A stretch of DNA of 64,000 nucleotides from Bacteroidales bacterium UBA1189 (GTDB lineage: Bacteria; Bacteroidota; Bacteroidia; Bacteroidales; Bacteroidaceae): assembly GCA_002309805.1 (NCBI GenBank), contig DBYJ01000020.1, positions 1 to 64,000 of the forward strand. The letters are read 5' to 3'. Shown here piece by piece: positions 60,773 through 64,000 of this stretch (position 1 is the first letter of the stretch; each line of letters starts with the position of its first letter). The position numbers and the translations under genes are program-made. The notes beneath the pieces are model-generated. The model ran no database searches. It was not told where the DNA came from and saw only the letters and a list, made by a program, of their open reading frames with translations.

Positions 60773-62140
60773 ATGACAGGAAAAGCGGTGCCCACAGAGT
60801 TGGGGACAGAGAAGATTAGCAAGCTGCTGGCGAAATATGCCATTCCGTCCATCGTGGCGATGATAGCATCGTCTATCTACAACATTGTGGATAGCGCCTA
60901 TATCGGGCATGGCATTGGGCCGATGGCCCTGAGCGGACTGGCGCCGACGTTTCCGCTGATGAACATTTCGGCAGCCTTCGGCGCGATGGTGGGCGTGGGA
61001 GCCTCGACGATGATTAGCGTGCGCCTGGGGCAGAAGGACTATCGCAGCGCCCAGCAGATTCTGGGTAACGCCTTCTCGTTGAACATCATTGTGGGTGTGG
61101 TGCTGGCGGTAGTGACGCTTTCGTTCCTCGACCCCATCCTGCTCTTCTTCGGCGCATCGGAGAATACGCTCTCCTATGCCCGCGAATATATGGTGTGGAT
61201 TCTGCTGGGCAACGTCTTCACCCATCTCTACTTCGGCTTCAACGCCATCCTGCGCAGCGCCGGACATCCTGACAAGGCCATGAAGGCCACCATCCTCACC
61301 GTCGGCCTCAACTGCGTGCTGGACCCCATCTTCATCTTCCCCTGGGGACTGAACCTGGGCATCAAGGGTGCCGCCATTGCCACCATCCTGAGCCAATGCG
61401 TGTCGCTCACGTGGCAAATGCGCATCCTCACGAATAAGAACGAACTGCTCCACCTCCATCGGGGCATCTACCGCCTGAAGGGACGTATTGTCCGCGAGAT
61501 TCTTTCCATCGGCATCTCGCCCTGCCTGATGAATCTGGCTGCCTGCACGGTGGTTATCTTCATGAACCGCTCGCTGCTCTCGTATGGCGACGACTACGCC
61601 GTGGGAGCCTACAGCGTCATCCACAAGGTGACGTTCGTCTTCGTCACCCTCGTCATGGGACTCAATCAGGGCATGCAGCCCATCGCCGGCTACAACTATG
61701 GCGCCGAGCGCTACGACCGTGTGATGAAGGTGCTGAAGATTACCATCCTCTGGGCTACGGCGGCGATGACGCTGGGGTTCATCGTCTGCGAATTCCTGCC
61801 CCGCTATGCGGCGCTTATCTTCACTACCGACGAGCTGCTGCTGACGGAAATCGTGCGCGGCATGCGCATCAACGCCTACATCTTCCCCCTCATCGGCTCG
61901 CAGATGGTTATCGGCAACTTCTTCCAGGCTATCGCCAAGCCTTGGAAGGCCATCTTCCTCTCCCTCTCGCGGCAGTTCCTGTTCCTCATCCCCTTCCTGC
62001 TGTGGTTCCCCACGTTCTGGAAGCCCGCCCTCGACGGCGTGTGGTACAGTATGCCCGCTTCCGACCTTGTCTCGTGCATCACGGGCTTCATCCTGCTGGC
62101 TGTGCAGATGAAGAAATTCAAGAAAATGCTCCCCCAATAA
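60773..62140 (+). CDS. MATE family multidrug or metabolite exporter
   Basis: The 455-residue protein has the twelve-helix MATE layout: two related six-helix halves, with ISKLLAKYAIPSIVAMIASSIYNIVD near the start, GVGASTMISVRLGQ, and LGNAFSLNIIVG in the first half. It exports cationic compounds in exchange for Na+ or H+. The start at 60773 lies after the promoter box; a frame open from 60743 contains it. It may be the only gene on its transcript. Confidence 0.93.
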   Translation: MTGKAVPTELGTEKISKLLAKYAIPSIVAMIASSIYNIVDSAYIGHGIGPMALSGLAPTFPLMNISAAFGAMVGVGASTMISVRLGQKDYRSAQQILGNAFSLNIIVGVVLAVVTLSFLDPILLFFGASENTLSYAREYMVWILLGNVFTHLYFGFNAILRSAGHPDKAMKATILTVGLNCVLDPIFIFPWGLNLGIKGAAIATILSQCVSLTWQMRILTNKNELLHLHRGIYRLKGRIVREILSIGISPCLMNLAACTVVIFMNRSLLSYGDDYAVGAYSVIHKVTFVFVTLVMGLNQGMQPIAGYNYGAERYDRVMKVLKITILWATAAMTLGFIVCEFLPRYAALIFTTDELLLTEIVRGMRINAYIFPLIGSQMVIGNFFQAIAKPWKAIFLSLSRQFLFLIPFLLWFPTFWKPALDGVWYSMPASDLVSCITGFILLAVQMKKFKKMLPQ

Positions 62141-62141
62141 T

Positions 62142-62300
62142 TTACGATTTGACGATTTACAATTTACAATTTATTTTTCAATTGGATTATTTAATAATTT
62201 ACACTTCGCGCAGCCTTTAAAATAAGAAACTAAATTGCAAATCGTAAATAAATCAAATCGTTAAATCAATAGTCAATTGTAAATTGTAAAATAGTAAATA
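62142..62300. repeat. TTTACAA heptad repeats around a short gap
   Basis: TTTACGA, TTTGACGA and TTTACAA-type units (62142-62172) face AAATCGTAAAT and TGTAAAT-type units (62232-62300), making an inverted heptad pair between the MATE and kinase genes. Confidence 0.75.
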
Positions 62301-62308
62301 AAATCGCC

Positions 62309-62938
62309 ATGATTATCACCATCAGTCGTCAATTGGGCAGCGGAGGACGTTCCTCCAGCCGACTTATAGCCGAGCACTACGGCATCAACGTCTATGACAA
62401 GAAGCTCATTGAGCTTGCTGCCGAGCAGAGCGGACTCCATCGCCAGTTCTTCGAGCAGGCCGACGAGAGCCGGAAGTTCTCGTTCCGCTCGTTCCTCTTC
62501 GGCAGTCGCGCGGCTACGGGCCATGGCATAGGAGAGAACTCTGCCAACAACCCCCTCTCGGGCGACGCGCTTTTCAAAGTGCAGAGCGACGTCATCCGCG
62601 ATATTGCCCAGCGCGAACCCTCGTGCATCATCCTGGGCCGTTGTGCCGACTATATCCTCCGCGATGTCCCCAGCCACGTCAGCATCTTCATCACAGCCGA
62701 CCTTGACGACCGTGTGCGGCGCTATGCTGCGCACGACGGCATCTCCGACGCTGAAGCCTTGACGCTCATAGAGAAGGGCGATGCCCGTCGCGCCTCCTAT
62801 TACAACTACTACACCCAGCGCAAATGGGGCGAAGCTGCCAACTACGACCTTTGCATCAACAGCAGCCGCCTGGACATCGAGGGCACAGCTGAACAGATTA
62901 TCCGCTTCGTCGATGAATTCCGCCCTTCAGGGAAATGA
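62309..62938 (+). CDS. Cytidylate kinase-like family protein
   Basis: The 209-residue protein resembles the cytidylate kinase-like family: ISRQLGSGGRSSSRLIAE is the P-loop (about 5-22), and DIAQREPSCIILGRCADYIL carries a second conserved block. The true cmk is longer and differs, so the substrate here may be another nucleotide or small molecule. Its stop overlaps the next start (ATGA), a translational coupling with the phosphoesterase. Confidence 0.85.
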   Translation: MIITISRQLGSGGRSSSRLIAEHYGINVYDKKLIELAAEQSGLHRQFFEQADESRKFSFRSFLFGSRAATGHGIGENSANNPLSGDALFKVQSDVIRDIAQREPSCIILGRCADYILRDVPSHVSIFITADLDDRVRRYAAHDGISDAEALTLIEKGDARRASYYNYYTQRKWGEAANYDLCINSSRLDIEGTAEQIIRFVDEFRPSGK

Positions 62939-63426
62939 CGCGCATAGGACTACTCTCTGACACGCATGCCTGGTGGGACGACCGTTACGCCCACTACTTC
63001 AGCGAATGCGACGAGGTTTGGCACGCCGGCGACATCGGCTCGGCTGAGCTGGCAGACCGTTTCGAGCAGCTGCCCGTCACCTTCCGCGCCGTCTATGGCA
63101 ACATCGACGGCTACGACATCCGCCTCCGCTATCCAGAGGTGCTCCGCTTCACGGTGGAGGGCGTCGACGTGCTGATGAAGCACATAGGCGGCTATCCAGG
63201 CAAGTACGACTCCTCCGTCCGCAGCCTGCTCTTTGAAAATCCCCCTCGCCTTTTCGTCTGCGGGCACAGCCATATCATGAAGGTGAAATACGACAAAACG
63301 CTCGGCCTTCTCCACATCAATCCAGGCGCCGCAGGCGTCTACGGCATCCAAGCCGTCCGCACCCTCGTCCGCTTCACCCTCGCTGATGCCGACATCCGCG
63401 ACCTTGAAGTCATCGAACTGCACTAA
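62935..63426 (+). CDS. YfcE/MJ0936-type metallophosphoesterase
   Basis: The 163-residue protein has the calcineurin-like motifs LLSDTHA (Asp, His), HAGDIG, YGNIDG, CGHSH and the terminal INPGAAG. These proteins hydrolyse phosphodiesters with two metals. The substrate is unknown. It overlaps the kinase-like gene by 4 bp. Confidence 0.9.
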   Translation: MTRIGLLSDTHAWWDDRYAHYFSECDEVWHAGDIGSAELADRFEQLPVTFRAVYGNIDGYDIRLRYPEVLRFTVEGVDVLMKHIGGYPGKYDSSVRSLLFENPPRLFVCGHSHIMKVKYDKTLGLLHINPGAAGVYGIQAVRTLVRFTLADADIRDLEVIELH

Positions 63427-63458
63427 CCCCGCAACACAAGGGAATCATTTAAAACGCC

Positions 63459-63540
63459 AATTGGAATATCATTCTCCGACAGCTGGAGTTTCATTCTCCT
63501 ACAATTGGAGTTTTTATCTCCGCCAATTGGAGTTTTAAAA
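63459..63540. repeat. Three and a half 22-bp tandem units
   Basis: Units of exactly 22 bp (AATTGGAATATCATTCTCC, AGCTGGAGTTTCATTCTCC, AATTGGAGTTTTTATCTCC plus three bases each) contain CTCC...GGAG inverted parts. They lie between the metallophosphoesterase and the M3 peptidase promoter. Confidence 0.88.
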
Positions 63541-63636
63541 AAGAACAGGGCTTGGGGCGATTTTCCGAGGGGGAAAACAAATTCTGACAAGGCACAGTTA
63601 TTTCAAGGTTTTTTTGTTCGGGTGCAGAAGTTTGTG

Positions 63637-63644
63637 TATATTTG
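63637..63644 (+). promoter_or_regulatory. -7 box of the M3 peptidase gene
   Basis: TATATTTG, 29 nt before the start codon at 63674. Confidence 0.7.
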
Positions 63645-63673
63645 CACCCACAAAAAGAACAAATCCCAAGAAT

Positions 63674-64000
63674 ATGAAAAAAACGTTTATGACCATTGCC
63701 ATTAGTGCGGCTATGATGATGCCGTTCAGCGCCTGCCAAGAGGCGCAGCGTGAGAACCCGTTGCTCGTGGAGAGCCAGCAGCCCTTCGGCACACCCGACT
63801 TCAGCAAGATACAGCCGACGGACTACCTGCCGGCCTTCGAGGCTGCCATACAGCAGAAACGCGACAATATCCAGAAGATTGTCGACAACAAGAAACCTGC
63901 CACCTTCGCCAACACCATCCTGCCCTACGAGGAGAGCGGGCGGCTGCTTGACCGCGTGAGCCGCGTCTTCTTCGCCCTGACGGAGGCCGACAAGACGCCC
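63674..64000 (+). CDS. M3 family metallopeptidase lipoprotein, N-terminal part (truncated by window end)
   Basis: Only the first 109 residues are inside the window. A lipoprotein signal (MMMPFSAC, Cys about 21) precedes NPLLVESQQPFGTPDFSKIQPTDYLPAFEAAI, the start of peptidyl-dipeptidase Dcp-type M3 enzymes. The zinc motif HExxH would lie past the window end. It likely hydrolyses peptides in the periplasm. Confidence 0.85.
   Translation, partial: MKKTFMTIAISAAMMMPFSACQEAQRENPLLVESQQPFGTPDFSKIQPTDYLPAFEAAIQQKRDNIQKIVDNKKPATFANTILPYEESGRLLDRVSRVFFALTEADKTP

Noticed and set aside
60737..62137. A 466-residue open frame opposite the MATE gene.
   Set aside because: Antisense of a clear twelve-helix exporter; His/Glu-rich composition typical of a shadow frame.
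1..64000. tRNA or rRNA genes.
   Set aside because: I saw no T-loop GTTCGANTC with matching acceptor ends in the gaps; a covariance scan was not possible.

Overview
The window reads as a chromosomal segment of a Bacteroidales bacterium, most likely Prevotellaceae or a close relative. Evidence for this: Bacteroidota-type promoters (TTTG about 20 nt upstream of TAnnTTTG) sit in front of most transcription units; SecD and SecF are fused; RNase HI carries an N-terminal viroplasmin domain; BspA-type leucine-rich repeat proteins are present; one protein carries a type IX secretion tail; and the order ftsX / DUF3098 / uppP / truB / queA / folK is typical of the phylum. Base composition is GC-rich in coding DNA (judged by eye), with AT-rich gene junctions. 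No rRNA, tRNA, CRISPR array, transposase or phage gene was seen.

Layout. 1-4318: an intergenic repeat module, a PHP-type lipoprotein, RNase HI and ArgS, all leftward. 4416-10349: two rhomboids, an endonuclease/exonuclease/phosphatase-fold protein, and SecDF. 10506-12328: an AraC regulator and a flavodoxin/ferredoxin protein, followed by a repeat-rich gap with a candidate small RNA. 12865-20295: housekeeping genes miaB, ftsX, DUF3098, uppP, truB, queA, folK and metK, the last behind a probable SAM-II riboswitch. 20335-23866: a secreted DUF4384 / unknown / caspase-like operon. 24087-35295: a membrane TPR regulator with a C-terminal HTH-like domain, followed by two loci of surface proteins. The regulator and both surface loci share one promoter architecture containing a TGTCACG direct repeat. 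35533-36955: a DUF5020 protein and a CAP-domain lipoprotein. 37205-45609: CoA transferase, acpP-fabF-rnc, gamma carbonic anhydrase, and a lipid A-type acyltransferase / ABC exporter / PAP2 phosphatase run. 45721-46017: a small five-repeat protein. 46118-50705: gltX, a PgpH-type HD phosphodiesterase and GH16. 50618-58563: GH32, a large M60 peptidase, beta carbonic anhydrase, DUF5715 and GH43. 58580-64000: xseB, xseA, a MATE exporter, a cytidylate kinase-like protein, a metallophosphoesterase and the start of an M3 peptidase.

The most unusual content lies in gene junctions and regulation. First, three promoters share the same layout: TGTCACG, 4 nt, TGTCACR, 7 nt, TTTG, 21 nt, TAnnTTTG. They drive the membrane TPR/HTH protein and two surface proteins that share a roughly 240-residue domain, so this looks like a small auto-regulated surface regulon. 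Second, junctions carry tandem repeats with an exact 21- or 22-bp period, and separate 7- or 8-bp repeats. Some of these have entered genes in frame: a hairpin in the TPR regulator, the linker of RNase HI, the signal-peptide core of the GH43 enzyme, and the stop codon of folK. Third, a larger mosaic element recurs at 1-290 and 32239-32600, with partial copies near 10460 and 12439.

All functions are inferred from motifs read by eye; no database search was run. Coordinates of promoters and repeats come from counting bases in the given sequence.
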